This document shows positions 1 through 8,164 of a stretch of 64,000 nucleotides of DNA, piece after piece. Where the stretch lies: assembly GCA_048264125.1 (NCBI GenBank), contig JBLXDM010000005.1, positions 1-64,000 of the forward strand. Direction: 5' to 3'. The stretch is from M1-B18 sp048264125 (GTDB lineage Bacteria > Bacillota > Clostridia > Peptostreptococcales > Natronincolaceae). A program made the translations under genes and the position numbers. Position 1 is the first letter of the stretch, and each line of letters begins with the position of its first letter. The notes under the pieces were generated by a model. The model was not told where the DNA came from and did not search any database. It saw nothing but the letters and a program-made list of their open reading frames with translations.

Positions 1-7
1 GTCCCAT
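1..7 (-). CDS. Start of a gene running off the left edge
   Basis: An ATG on the minus strand (position 7 downwards) is preceded by a GGAGGAG ribosome-binding site about 9 bases upstream. It follows the MoaD-like gene in the same direction. Only two codons are inside the window, so the product cannot be named. Position suggests it belongs to the aldehyde oxidoreductase or cofactor cluster, but that is inference. Confidence 0.45.
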
Positions 8-97
8 AAAAATATACTCCTCCTTCAGTAAACAGTTTTTTTTATTTAAACTGTCTACCATAAGGGGAGCATATCACAATAGTCAGTCCCTTCTTCT

Positions 98-295
98 TTA
101 TCCTCCGGCCAAAAGATGAATTACCTTTACATCGTCACCATCCTGAATAATAGTGGTGGTGTAATCCTCCTTTTCAATGATAATGCCGTTTATTTTTACG
201 AATATCTTCACATAGGTATATTCCTTAAGCTCCAGGAGTCTTTGAACCGACATCCCCTCCTGCCATTCAAAGTCCCTTGAATTTACCTTAATCAT
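98..295 (-). CDS. MoaD/ThiS-like sulfur carrier protein
   Basis: This 65-residue protein has the beta-grasp sulfur-carrier fold and ends in Gly-Gly (LLAGG), the tail that is adenylated and thiocarboxylated. Carriers of this family hand sulfur to molybdopterin, thiamin or related products. It lies directly downstream of a tungsten/molybdenum aldehyde oxidoreductase, so the likely role is making the pterin dithiolene that binds W or Mo. Aromatoleum aor operons also keep a moaD gene beside the aor genes (known). The ATG has a GGAGG ribosome-binding site. A hairpin separates it from the oxidoreductase gene, so it may be less expressed or separately processed. A ThiS role is less likely here because no thiamin genes are nearby. 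Confidence 0.8.
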   Translation of the reverse strand: MIKVNSRDFEWQEGMSVQRLLELKEYTYVKIFVKINGIIIEKEDYTTTIIQDGDDVKVIHLLAGG

Positions 296-319
296 CGCTT
301 ACCTCCTACGCTACATCTG

Positions 320-367
320 AAAGCAATACCATCAGGCAGCGGAATTCCGCCGCCTGATATTGCTTTT
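320..367 (-). terminator. Long hairpin between the AOR and MoaD genes
   Basis: Arms beginning AAGCAATA pair with TATTGCTT, and an inner CAGGC(A)GCGGAATTCCGC(C)GCCTG palindrome continues the stem, giving about 20 pairs. The minus-strand tail is only weakly U-rich (CUUUC), so this may be a leaky terminator or an mRNA-stabilising hairpin rather than a full stop. Confidence 0.6.
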
Positions 368-381
368 TCATATTAATTTTC

Positions 382-2538
382 CTAAAGATGCTGTTTGACA
401 ACCTCTACCACCTCAGGCAAATCTATGCCTATTTCCCTTAGATGCTCTATTGTTGGAACGCCATTTGTACTCCAGCCTCTTCGCTTATATACTGCATCCG
501 TAAGCTTTTCATATTGGTCATAGCGATATTCCCTCATGACCTTAATCTTCTCCGCTGTCGATTTTCCTTCAGGTTTGTAGTCCAATAGCTCCCGAAGCTG
601 CTGATCATATCTTTCCTGTCTGGATTCATACTCCTCCACCGTCACGGGACCCATTGCTCTATAAGGCATAGCATCATGCAGCCTTAGTCCCTTGCCTCTT
701 CTGATGTTGAATACCCTTTGGAAGTTATATACCCTCTCGGATTGACGAATTAGCTCATGCTTATCAATATTCATGCCTGTGACTCCGTTGTATAAATTAA
801 CATAGTGCTGAACATGCTGCGGTATTTTAGCAGGCTCGTCACTTAAATGATTGTCCGCTGGGGTTGTATCGTTCCATGGCAGCTTGCATAGCCCCATTAA
901 GCCGAACCAGGTTCTGAACATAGGGAAATAATGCAGCGCCTCTGCCTTATCCTCAAAGGTTGGAATTTGATTATTTACCATATCCATAAATATCAGCCAT
1001 GCCTCATCATGCTGCGGTCCCTTATTTGTTAAGCCGTAGCCCCCCTGCTGAGCAAGGGATTCCTTAGGAAGATACTCCGAAACCTCCAGACCCTTTTGCT
1101 CCATACCGATATCCTTAAGGAAGTCGGCATCTGCACCATATTCCTTAGCAAAGACCTCCTTCATAACCCTTACACCCTGACCCACCAGCACACCAAAGCC
1201 TTCGCCTCTAGACATTTGATGGAGTAGCTCCAGCTGTGCAATGCCGTTACCGAAGTTCAGCTCCAGCCCTCCGGTTATATCCTTGTTTATGATACCCCTC
1301 TCATAGCATTCCATTGCAAAGGCACAGGCTGTGCCAAAGGAAATGGTGTCTATACCATAGGTATCACAGTAGAAATTCCCCTCCAGCACCAGCTGTGGGT
1401 CGAAAATCCCGCAGTTAGAGCCTAAGCCAGCGGCATTTTCATATTCCGGTCCATCTACCGTTACTAAATCCCCCTTATAGGGTCCTGTCAATAGCTCAAA
1501 TTTATCCGCTGCCTTGGCACAGGATAGAGAGCAGCCAAACCAGCAGCCATCCGGCATGCCTTGTGTAATGTACTTTTCTATAAAGACATCTGAAGCTATT
1601 TTAAAGGTATCGGAGTGCTTACCGTATTGATAGTTATGAACCGGCAATAAATCATATTTATCCATTACCTCTATAATATTTGCAGTTCCTATTTGTCTCA
1701 TACGGCATTGTACATCATCGAGATCGTGAATTTGCTTATGAAGGGTTATGCCTGCCTTGTTGATTAGGCTTTGATCTGCAGGCTTATTTAAATCACCCTT
1801 AGTACCCTTAAACCTGATAACTATCGCCTTTATTTTCTTGTCTCTAAAGACCTTCCCGATGCCACCTCTACCGGCCTGCTTAAGCCTCGTAACCTGACGT
1901 CTAATATCATAGAAGGAGAAATTTAGTAGACCAATGTTTACATGGTCTGCAGCAGTTCCGGCAGAAATAACAGAGATATTTTTCTTGTCCTCCTCGGATT
2001 CTGCGTACATTTCCGTTAGCTGCTCCGATACCACGTGACTGTCCACAGCCTCAAGGGGTGCTTCCTCTATTTTTACAATTCCTTTATTACCGTCTATAAA
2101 TATTATTATGTCCTTTTCTGCTTTTCCCTGTACCTCTAATGCATCCCATCCTGAAAATTTAAGGTAGGGTCCGAAGTAGCCTCCTACATTGCTGTCAATC
2201 GGAATATCCGTCATAGGTGAAATCGTAACTACTAAGGATTTTCCTGCACCGGGATATTGGGTTATGCCGCATAAGGGACCTCCGGCGATGATGATTTCAT
2301 TCTCCGGATCATTCCATTTTGTGGTAGGAGCTGTTGCATCCCAAAGGTACTTCAGTCCAATTCCCTTACCGCCGATGAATTTCTCCTTAATTTCAGAAGT
2401 CACATTCTTTGAGGAAATTTTATTTTCTCCTATATTAACATACAGTGTTTTATCCGTATAGCCTTTATCAAGCTTTGCCGGCTCATAGCTATATTCAGCC
2501 AGCAGCCTATGGGCTTCCCTTAAAGCCTTAATATCCAT
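382..2538 (-). CDS. Aldehyde:ferredoxin oxidoreductase family, tungsten/molybdopterin subunit
   Basis: This 718-residue protein is of the AOR family, which oxidises aldehydes to carboxylic acids with a tungsto- or molybdo-bispterin and a [4Fe-4S] cluster. The N-terminal beta domain with the GGKGIG motif is near residue 53. Cluster cysteines are visible as C-x3-C-x3-C at about residues 331-341 with a fourth Cys near 550 (GLCKLPW). The classic archaeal enzyme is about 605 residues, so this belongs to a longer subgroup. The next upstream gene is a four-cluster ferredoxin, as in Pyrococcus WOR5 and Aromatoleum AorAB (known), so the pair probably forms one enzyme. It is cytoplasmic, with no signal peptide. 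Within this operon it probably removes an aldehyde released by the amine dehydrogenase and reduces ferredoxin; the substrate is inference. Confidence 0.88.
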   Translation of the reverse strand: MDIKALREAHRLLAEYSYEPAKLDKGYTDKTLYVNIGENKISSKNVTSEIKEKFIGGKGIGLKYLWDATAPTTKWNDPENEIIIAGGPLCGITQYPGAGKSLVVTISPMTDIPIDSNVGGYFGPYLKFSGWDALEVQGKAEKDIIIFIDGNKGIVKIEEAPLEAVDSHVVSEQLTEMYAESEEDKKNISVISAGTAADHVNIGLLNFSFYDIRRQVTRLKQAGRGGIGKVFRDKKIKAIVIRFKGTKGDLNKPADQSLINKAGITLHKQIHDLDDVQCRMRQIGTANIIEVMDKYDLLPVHNYQYGKHSDTFKIASDVFIEKYITQGMPDGCWFGCSLSCAKAADKFELLTGPYKGDLVTVDGPEYENAAGLGSNCGIFDPQLVLEGNFYCDTYGIDTISFGTACAFAMECYERGIINKDITGGLELNFGNGIAQLELLHQMSRGEGFGVLVGQGVRVMKEVFAKEYGADADFLKDIGMEQKGLEVSEYLPKESLAQQGGYGLTNKGPQHDEAWLIFMDMVNNQIPTFEDKAEALHYFPMFRTWFGLMGLCKLPWNDTTPADNHLSDEPAKIPQHVQHYVNLYNGVTGMNIDKHELIRQSERVYNFQRVFNIRRGKGLRLHDAMPYRAMGPVTVEEYESRQERYDQQLRELLDYKPEGKSTAEKIKVMREYRYDQYEKLTDAVYKRRGWSTNGVPTIEHLREIGIDLPEVVEVVKQHL

Positions 2539-2568
2539 TTATTCCGCCCCCTTCACTAATTTTATATG

Positions 2569-2973
2569 CTACAGTCTTTCCTTTGTTTCAAATTCTATGT
2601 CCTCTACTGCGATTGCACCGGTAGGACATTCCTTGGCACACAGTCCACAGGCAATGCATTTGAAGGGCTCAATATAGTCATCCTGCTGTCTCATTGATAG
2701 GGTGGGACAGAAGCCTACACACATAAAGCAACCGACACATTCCTTTTTATTTAATCTTACTACCCCATTTGAAGCTCTGGAAATAGCTACTACCTGACAT
2801 ATATCTATACAGGCCCCACATTGATTACAGACATTAATCTTATTTGATTCGCCCTTTTCTACCTGTATAGCAGACTTTTCTACGTTATTCTCCTTGAAAT
2901 ATGCCCTTGAGCAGATTTTCTCGCAAAGACCACAGGCTATGCAAAGCTCTTCCTTTTTTACTAATACCTTCAC
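2569..2973 (-). CDS. Four-cluster [4Fe-4S] ferredoxin, AOR electron-transfer subunit
   Basis: This 134-residue polyferredoxin has four complete CxxCxxCxxxC motifs, starting at Cys11, Cys49, Cys79 and Cys106, so it can carry four [4Fe-4S] clusters. It is translated from GTG with a GGAGGTGG site and sits 30 bases upstream of the AOR-family gene. The same pairing is known for WOR5 small subunit and AorA, where the polyferredoxin is a wire from the W-pterin subunit to the outside acceptor. No signal peptide is present. A free-standing electron carrier for the flavin dehydrogenase upstream is an alternative, since that complex must also unload electrons. Confidence 0.88.
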   Translation of the reverse strand: MKVLVKKEELCIACGLCEKICSRAYFKENNVEKSAIQVEKGESNKINVCNQCGACIDICQVVAISRASNGVVRLNKKECVGCFMCVGFCPTLSMRQQDDYIEPFKCIACGLCAKECPTGAIAVEDIEFETKERL

Positions 2974-3021
2974 CTATACCACCTCCAGTTTATTGATCGT
3001 CGGATTACTGACATTGAAGAA

Positions 3022-3054
3022 GGAGAATCATAACTCAACGCCTTATGATTCTCC
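3022..3054 (-). terminator. Hairpin after the flavin dehydrogenase genes
   Basis: A perfect 12-bp stem (GGAGAATCATAA with TTATGATTCTCC) has a 9-base loop. The minus-strand tail is TTCTTC, only moderately U-rich. It separates the dehydrogenase genes from the ferredoxin/AOR genes and may cause partial termination. Confidence 0.65.
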
Positions 3055-3121
3055 AATATTCTCCTTTAATTATATCAAAACTATCCGCCTTTAGGCTTGC
3101 TATTCTTATATGTTACGAATT

Positions 3122-4270
3122 TTATACAACTGATGGCTCTAATATCAGATCTCCGCTCTTAAATCTATTTAGGTGAAGCTCTGTGGCCGGCAATGAAGGT
3201 GCCTCTCCTAAAATTGACTCAGCAATAATCAAGCCTGTGGCCGGAGCCAGCATAAATCCATGTCCGCTATAGCCAATTGCTAAATAAAAGCCCTCCACCT
3301 CATCAATCGGACCATATATAGGCTGCCGGTCTTGGGTTATGTTGTATAGCCCTGACCATTGGCGCAGGAATCTAACATCCTTTAACGGAGGTAAAACCTT
3401 TGTTATGGTCTTAGTCATCTCCTCAAGGAAATGCCAGCCGGAGGTAATTCTTAAGTCCCTAGGCTCCCCTGTATCTCCTCTACCCATGATAAATGCGCCA
3501 TGGGGAACCTGCTGACAGTAAAGATTTAGAGAAAAGGACATTACCATAGGATCAAGAATCGGCTCAACCGCCTCTGTTACTAATATTTGATGCCTTTCTG
3601 AAAATACAGGAAGCTCCACCCCAACCATGTTACCGATTAGCTGAGAATATCCTCCTGCAGCATTAACGACGACATTAGTTGCGATATCACCTTTATTTGT
3701 TCTTACTCCCTTAATCTTATTGCCCTCTACCAAGATATCCGTTACCTCTGTAAAGGTATGGATATGGGCTCCCAGGCGCGTTGCCGCATCAGCATAGGCC
3801 TGTGTCGCATGGAAGGGATTCAGATGACCGTCCTTTTGATGGAAGGTAGCGCTTATTAAGCCCTCGGTATTTAAAAATGGTACGATTTCCTTTGCCTCAT
3901 CAAGGGTTAAGAGCTTTGAATTAATGCCAAGGCTATTTTGCAGCACAACATTTTTCTTGAATTGCTCATGCTCCTTTTGGGTGCTGGAAAGTATCAAATA
4001 CCCCCCCTGCTTAAATTCTATGTTACCAGTATATTGAAGCTCCTCCTGAGCATTTTCGAAGAATTCACAGGAGTACTTAGTCAGCTTGCAGTTCATTTCG
4101 GTTCCCCATTGCTGCCTTATACCAGCACCGCAGCGTCCTGTAGCTCCACTGGCCAAATAGTCCCTTTCCAGTACCACAACCTTTTTAACCCCCTTCTTTA
4201 GTAGGTTATAGGCTATAGCAACGCCGGATATTCCTCCGCCGATTATTACCACATCTGCTGTTTTAATCAT
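3122..4270 (-). CDS. FAD-dependent amine/amino-acid dehydrogenase, catalytic beta-type subunit
   Basis: This 382-residue protein belongs to the D-amino-acid oxidase (DAO) fold family that includes sarcosine oxidase beta, proline dehydrogenase PDH beta and HcnC. The dinucleotide-binding GGGISG motif is at residues 11-16 and GATGRCGAGIRQ follows near residue 43. The C-terminal Gly-rich segment (IGYSGHGFMLAPATG) is the usual second FAD-contact. The family oxidises a C-N bond to an imine that hydrolyses to an aldehyde or keto acid. It overlaps the BFD-like gene by 8 bases at its start and is last of five tightly packed subunits, which argues for a complex passing electrons via flavins and iron-sulfur clusters. 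Substrate (sarcosine, proline, hydroxyproline, a D-amino acid) cannot be read from sequence. Confidence 0.85.
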   Translation of the reverse strand: MIKTADVVIIGGGISGVAIAYNLLKKGVKKVVVLERDYLASGATGRCGAGIRQQWGTEMNCKLTKYSCEFFENAQEELQYTGNIEFKQGGYLILSSTQKEHEQFKKNVVLQNSLGINSKLLTLDEAKEIVPFLNTEGLISATFHQKDGHLNPFHATQAYADAATRLGAHIHTFTEVTDILVEGNKIKGVRTNKGDIATNVVVNAAGGYSQLIGNMVGVELPVFSERHQILVTEAVEPILDPMVMSFSLNLYCQQVPHGAFIMGRGDTGEPRDLRITSGWHFLEEMTKTITKVLPPLKDVRFLRQWSGLYNITQDRQPIYGPIDEVEGFYLAIGYSGHGFMLAPATGLIIAESILGEAPSLPATELHLNRFKSGDLILEPSVV

Positions 4271-4556
4271 GGTTCACTTCACCATCCTCTAATGCATGCT
4301 TTGCAATTTCTCCTAATTTAATCGACTTTACAGGGGGTCTGAAGGTACCCGGTGAAAGCTCTGATATTGGTTTCCCAGTTGCTATAGAAAGCTCCCTAAG
4401 CACCATTTGCATACAGGTTCTACCCTGGCAGGGCCCCATACCTATACGGCTTATTCTCTTTAATTCATCAAAGGAGGTATAGCCCTTGTTGATTAAATCC
4501 CTTACATCCTGAAGGGTTAAATCTGAACATCGACAGATCATTGTATTATCCTTCAT
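4263..4556 (-). CDS. BFD-like [2Fe-2S] subunit of the flavin dehydrogenase
   Basis: This is a 97-residue protein if translation starts at the ATG at 4556, which follows GGAGG and sits one base past the preceding stop codon; an in-frame start 18 bases upstream is less plausible. It has the bacterioferritin-associated-ferredoxin (Fer2_BFD) pattern C-x-C at 8 and 10 and C-x4-C at 43 and 48, which binds one [2Fe-2S]. Similar domains are fused to, or encoded next to, HcnB/SoxA-type flavoproteins and form the bridge between the two flavoprotein subunits. The 3' end overlaps the catalytic subunit gene. Confidence 0.85.
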   Translation of the reverse strand: MKDNTMICRCSDLTLQDVRDLINKGYTSFDELKRISRIGMGPCQGRTCMQMVLRELSIATGKPISELSPGTFRPPVKSIKLGEIAKHALEDGEVNHD

Positions 4557-4557
4557 G

Positions 4558-5046
4558 TTAGCCCTCCATCCCAATGTTTCTAACCAGCTTCACAAAATCC
4601 TTCTTAACCGCAATAGATATTACTGGTGTTTTATCCTGCACCTTAGAATTAACCACCCTAACAACCTTGACCTCGCATACTTCCTGTCCTGCTCTATCTA
4701 AGCCTTTGACCACCTGACCTACTACAGGCAGAGGCAGAAACTCGTAGGGAATCTTAAGTAGGGCCTCCTCTTCAGAATAGGTCATATCGACAACCATAAT
4801 AGATAGACCGGGACAATTGCTGACACATAGGGTACATCCGTTGCACAAGCTATGATCCACCGATGGCAAATCATTTATGTCTTCAAACTCCTTTATAGCA
4901 CCTGTTCTGCATGCAGTATAGCAGGGGTTACAGGGTATATTTTGAAAGCACTCAACTACTACGACAGGTCCTTGAGCAAGCCTTTCTTCACTTGGAAAAG
5001 CCCGCTCTACATCCTCTGCCATTGGAACTCCGGTTACAGCCAACAT
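4558..5046 (-). CDS. [4Fe-4S] ferredoxin-like subunit of the flavin dehydrogenase
   Basis: This 162-residue protein has two cysteine clusters. One is unusual (C33-x5-C39-x2-C42-x3-C46, in NIPCNPCYTACR) and the other is standard (C68, C71, C74, C78). The C-terminal half has no cysteine cluster and may be a docking domain. The gene lies 15 bases after the pyridine-nucleotide-type flavoprotein gene and is followed within 2 bases by the BFD-like gene. Archaeal-type proline dehydrogenase complexes have only small Fe-S subunits, so this extra ferredoxin subunit could channel electrons to the soluble ferredoxin pool; that is inference. Confidence 0.8.
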   Translation of the reverse strand: MLAVTGVPMAEDVERAFPSEERLAQGPVVVVECFQNIPCNPCYTACRTGAIKEFEDINDLPSVDHSLCNGCTLCVSNCPGLSIMVVDMTYSEEEALLKIPYEFLPLPVVGQVVKGLDRAGQEVCEVKVVRVVNSKVQDKTPVISIAVKKDFVKLVRNIGMEG

Positions 5047-5061
5047 AAAATTACACCTCCT

Positions 5062-6168
5062 CTAGGCTTCCTTTGAAGCTGCTGCTTCATTTATTAGTTG
5101 TAGCTCGGCAATACCTTTTCTTATTCTATCGCCTACGGGGCCATGCCTTAGAGAGTCCAATTGTCCCAGCAGGTCAGCCTTTAGCTCCATCATATTAAAT
5201 ATTTTATAACCCAGATAGGATGCTGCCGACACGCCGGCCAAGTAGCCCTCCACCATGGCACTGCTGGCCTCCTCCACTCCGGATACGTCTCCCGCTACGA
5301 ATATACCCTTCACAGAGGTTTGCATATTATCATCACGATATGGCACAAAGCCTCCTAGTGAATTTACAAATTTCATTTGACATCCTGCCTGCCATAGCAG
5401 CTCCGACAAAGGTGTTAAACCAACCGAAATACATATGACATCTACGTCCACATCAAATTCCGAGCCGGGTATCTGATTCCATTGATCATCCAGCCTGCAT
5501 AGGGTCACCCCTTCCAATGCTTCCTTGCCATGGGCCTCCTTAACGGTATGCTGCGTGTAAATAGGTACTCCCATTCTACGAACCTTAGAGGCATGAACCA
5601 GGTAGCCGCCGATCTGTGGTCCTCCTTCAACGATTGCCTCCACCTTTACTCCCGCCTGCATCAGCTGATAGCTAACTATTAATCCGATATTACCTGCCCC
5701 CACCATCAAAACCCTATTTCCAGGCTTTACACCATATTCATTCATTAGAGTCTGAACTGCACCAGCACCATAAACCCCGGGAAGATCGTTATTTGGGAAG
5801 GCTAATGCCTTCTCGCTGGCACCTGTAGCAACCACCATAGCCTTAGGCTTCACCTTAAAGTAGCCGCCGTTTTTTTCTAGGGTAACAACGCCATCCTCAT
5901 ATACACCCAAAACAGTAGTAGCTGCCAGCACCTCAATATTTGACAAATTAGCGATTTTATCCAACAGGAGTTTCGCTATATCAAAGCCTCTTTTTGATGC
6001 ATATTGCTTTTCTGAGCCAAAGAACATATGGGTCTGCTTTACCAGCTGACCACCTAAGGAATTGCTCCTATCGACAATCATAACCCTTGAACCCATTTCG
6101 GCAGCTTGAATTGCTGCACATAGTCCGGCAGGTCCACCACCTATTACCAGTAACTCTACAGGCATCAT
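5062..6168 (-). CDS. FAD/NAD(P)-dependent oxidoreductase subunit (HcnB/PDH alpha-like)
   Basis: This 368-residue protein is of the pyridine nucleotide-disulfide oxidoreductase fold. The FAD-binding GGGPAG motif is at residues 10-15, a second nucleotide-binding GAGNIG lies near residue 157, and a GDVSG flavin-contact near 293. It lacks a redox CxxxxC disulfide. Such subunits accompany DAO-fold dehydrogenases in HcnABC, opine oxidases and the four-subunit proline dehydrogenases, where they carry the second flavin. Its start overlaps the end of the [2Fe-2S] gene by 4 bases. It probably passes electrons between the substrate-oxidising FAD and an external acceptor such as ferredoxin or NAD. Confidence 0.85.
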   Translation of the reverse strand: MMPVELLVIGGGPAGLCAAIQAAEMGSRVMIVDRSNSLGGQLVKQTHMFFGSEKQYASKRGFDIAKLLLDKIANLSNIEVLAATTVLGVYEDGVVTLEKNGGYFKVKPKAMVVATGASEKALAFPNNDLPGVYGAGAVQTLMNEYGVKPGNRVLMVGAGNIGLIVSYQLMQAGVKVEAIVEGGPQIGGYLVHASKVRRMGVPIYTQHTVKEAHGKEALEGVTLCRLDDQWNQIPGSEFDVDVDVICISVGLTPLSELLWQAGCQMKFVNSLGGFVPYRDDNMQTSVKGIFVAGDVSGVEEASSAMVEGYLAGVSAASYLGYKIFNMMELKADLLGQLDSLRHGPVGDRIRKGIAELQLINEAAASKEA

Positions 6169-6470
6169 AGTATATCACCTTTCCCTTTTTGCGTTTTTAC
6201 CACCATACCCTCATGAACCATTTCCACGCAAATTCGAACATTGGGTTCCCCGTTTACCTCCATAATACAGGAGGAGCAGTTTCCTATTGCACAATATAAT
6301 CCCCTAGGCCTGTGCTTTTCATGGCTATGGCTTAAGGCCCTTATGCCTGCCGCATGTAGGGCGGCTGCGATTGTCTCCCCCTCAAAGGCCGATACTTCCT
6401 CCCCATTATAGTAAAATCTTACGGCCCTTCCCCGCTTAAAGCTTAGAATTGGATGCTCTTCTATTCTCAT
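6165..6470 (-). CDS. [2Fe-2S] ferredoxin-like subunit (HcnA/SoxA N-terminal type)
   Basis: This 101-residue protein has plant-type [2Fe-2S] ligands C60-x4-C65-x2-C68 and C81. It matches the small HcnA-type subunit that in larger relatives is the N-terminal domain of sarcosine oxidase alpha. It is the first of the five dehydrogenase subunit genes and overlaps the next by 4 bases, so the subunits are probably translationally coupled. About 70 bases separate it from the transporter microprotein gene upstream. Confidence 0.85.
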   Translation of the reverse strand: MRIEEHPILSFKRGRAVRFYYNGEEVSAFEGETIAAALHAAGIRALSHSHEKHRPRGLYCAIGNCSSCIMEVNGEPNVRICVEMVHEGMVVKTQKGKGDIL

Positions 6471-6507
6471 TTGCCCACCTCCTATTATAAATAGTTTTAA
6501 ATTAAGG

Positions 6508-6526
6508 CTCTCCCAGTTAAGGGAGA
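6508..6526 (-). terminator. Short hairpin between the transporter and dehydrogenase genes
   Basis: TCTCCC pairs with GGGAGA across a 5-7 base loop. There is no clear U-tract on the minus strand. It may be a processing or stabilising stem that adjusts expression between transporter and enzyme. Confidence 0.35.
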
Positions 6527-6538
6527 ACCTATTAGATT

Positions 6539-6646
6539 TTATTCCTTATTTGTTTTTGCATTAAAGGCTCTGTTAATTAACCATGCAGCTCCACCAAAAT
6601 AAAAGCCTAATATGATGACCATCATTATAATAGAAGCAGTTGACAT
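6539..6646 (-). CDS. 35-residue single-helix NSS transporter small subunit (MetS-like)
   Basis: This tiny ORF reads MSTASIIMMVIILGFYFGGA, then AWLINRAFNAKTNKE. It starts at ATG 6646 after a GGGGGG ribosome-binding site and 12 bases after the symporter stop codon. One hydrophobic helix (about residues 5-24) is followed by a short basic/polar tail. The layout matches MetS, the small subunit needed by the Corynebacterium MetP methionine/alanine NSS transporter (known). It sits in the membrane and probably partners the adjacent symporter. It is short enough to be missed by automated callers. Confidence 0.85.
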   Translation of the reverse strand: MSTASIIMMVIILGFYFGGAAWLINRAFNAKTNKE

Positions 6647-6658
6647 ATTATTTCCCCC

Positions 6659-8164
6659 CTACTTTTCTGCCAGAATATCCGAGGATATCTCTAGCTCATA
6701 TTTACCCTTGCCAATCTTTCCGGCAAGCCAGTCGTTGGTCAGGAATGCAAGAATCAGCAATATAGCAAACTGGAATATAATTGTACCTACGCTGAAGACC
6801 TCAAATGGCGCCCACCAGTTGCCGGGATACCAGGAAATAGCCTGCATTACCCACCAGCCGGTAACCCATATGAAGAATACAGGGAAGAGGTAGATGAAGG
6901 TATTCCACCACTTGCCAACGTTAAAGTCGGTCCATTTATGGTTGATATCCTGTGTTCTAGCCTTTTCAACGCCATACTTCATTAAAGCAAAGGCAACAAA
7001 TAATCCACTTACTAAAAGACCTATTCCCCAAACCCAGTCTTGATTGTCAAGGAAGTTAAGACTATAGGCAGAAGGTATACCTAATATGAAACCACCAATT
7101 ATTACAATAAGTGTAGACTTCTTACGATCCATGCCTGTATCCATAAAGTTCCTTACCCCAACCTCAATCATTGGAAGCAAGGAGGATAAGGCCGCTATAG
7201 ACATTGCAAGAAAAAAAACAGCTGCTAAAACAGTACCCATTGGCATTTTACCAAATAATTGAGCTAAATAGATAAAGGTCAAGCCTGTATTACCTGAGGA
7301 TAACGCATCCTGAGCAAATTCTACAGTCGGAGATAGTGCAAATATCGCAGGAAGAACTGTCATACCTGCAACTAAAGCACCGATATGGTCTCCCATACCC
7401 ATAATCATGGCATTACCCGCAATGTCCTCCTTGTTGCTGGTGTATACCGCATAGGTAATCATAAAGCCCCAGCCGGCTCCAGTGGACCAGGCAGCCTGAG
7501 TAAAGGCCTCCAGCCATATTGTAGGCTCTGCCAGCATTTCAAATTTCGGGCTAAATAAATACTCTAGTCCCTGCAATGCACCCGGCAGGGTCAATGCTCT
7601 TACTACTGCCATACCCAGTAAAACAAATAACGTAGGAATAATTACCTTACATACCTTTTCAATACCGCCTGTTACACCCTTATAGATGATGATTCCTGCA
7701 ATTGCCATAGAAATCAGATGGAACAATATCGTTTGTGATGGTGTAGTGGTAAAGGTATTCCAGATAGCTGTTGTCGCCTCCGTATCAAGTCCAGAGCTAA
7801 AGGTTCCTGTAACTGCAAGGGTAAAGTACTTGACGCACCAGCCCATTACAACAGAATAATAGAACATAATTCCTAAACAAACTACAGAAATCCAGGTTCC
7901 CATCCAGGTAAACTTTTTGCCCACAAAGTCCCTGAAGGCTCCAATTGTTCCCAAACCTGTCTTTTTACCCATTACCAGCTCGCCCATAAGCAATGGTATA
8001 GCCCATACAAATAGAGCAATGGTCCATGCAATTAGAAATGGTCCACCTCCATTCTTTGCGGCAACCCTAGGGAATCTCCAGATGTTACCGGTACCAATTG
8101 CCATACCGATTGAAGCCATTATAAACCCCCATCTACTGCCCCATTGTTCCTTCTTCTCACTCAT
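6659..8164 (-). CDS. Sodium-dependent amino-acid transporter, neurotransmitter:sodium symporter family
   Basis: This 501-residue membrane protein is of the NSS/SNF family (LeuT fold). The first helix carries the signature ASIGMAIGTGNIWRFP, which contributes sodium and substrate sites, and about 11-12 hydrophobic segments follow. Bacterial members import amino acids with sodium. It starts at ATG with AGGAGGAG upstream and is the first gene after the sigma-54 promoter at 8416-8431. The 35-residue partner gene and five dehydrogenase genes follow, so it most likely imports that enzyme's substrate. Which amino acid or N-methyl amino acid is carried cannot be told from sequence. Confidence 0.92.
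   Translation of the reverse strand: MSEKKEQWGSRWGFIMASIGMAIGTGNIWRFPRVAAKNGGGPFLIAWTIALFVWAIPLLMGELVMGKKTGLGTIGAFRDFVGKKFTWMGTWISVVCLGIMFYYSVVMGWCVKYFTLAVTGTFSSGLDTEATTAIWNTFTTTPSQTILFHLISMAIAGIIIYKGVTGGIEKVCKVIIPTLFVLLGMAVVRALTLPGALQGLEYLFSPKFEMLAEPTIWLEAFTQAAWSTGAGWGFMITYAVYTSNKEDIAGNAMIMGMGDHIGALVAGMTVLPAIFALSPTVEFAQDALSSGNTGLTFIYLAQLFGKMPMGTVLAAVFFLAMSIAALSSLLPMIEVGVRNFMDTGMDRKKSTLIVIIGGFILGIPSAYSLNFLDNQDWVWGIGLLVSGLFVAFALMKYGVEKARTQDINHKWTDFNVGKWWNTFIYLFPVFFIWVTGWWVMQAISWYPGNWWAPFEVFSVGTIIFQFAILLILAFLTNDWLAGKIGKGKYELEISSDILAEK

Noticed and set aside
2974..3121. Molybdenum/tungsten cofactor riboswitch before the AOR genes
   Set aside because: The gap is mostly one simple 12-bp hairpin and is too short for the known Moco motif.
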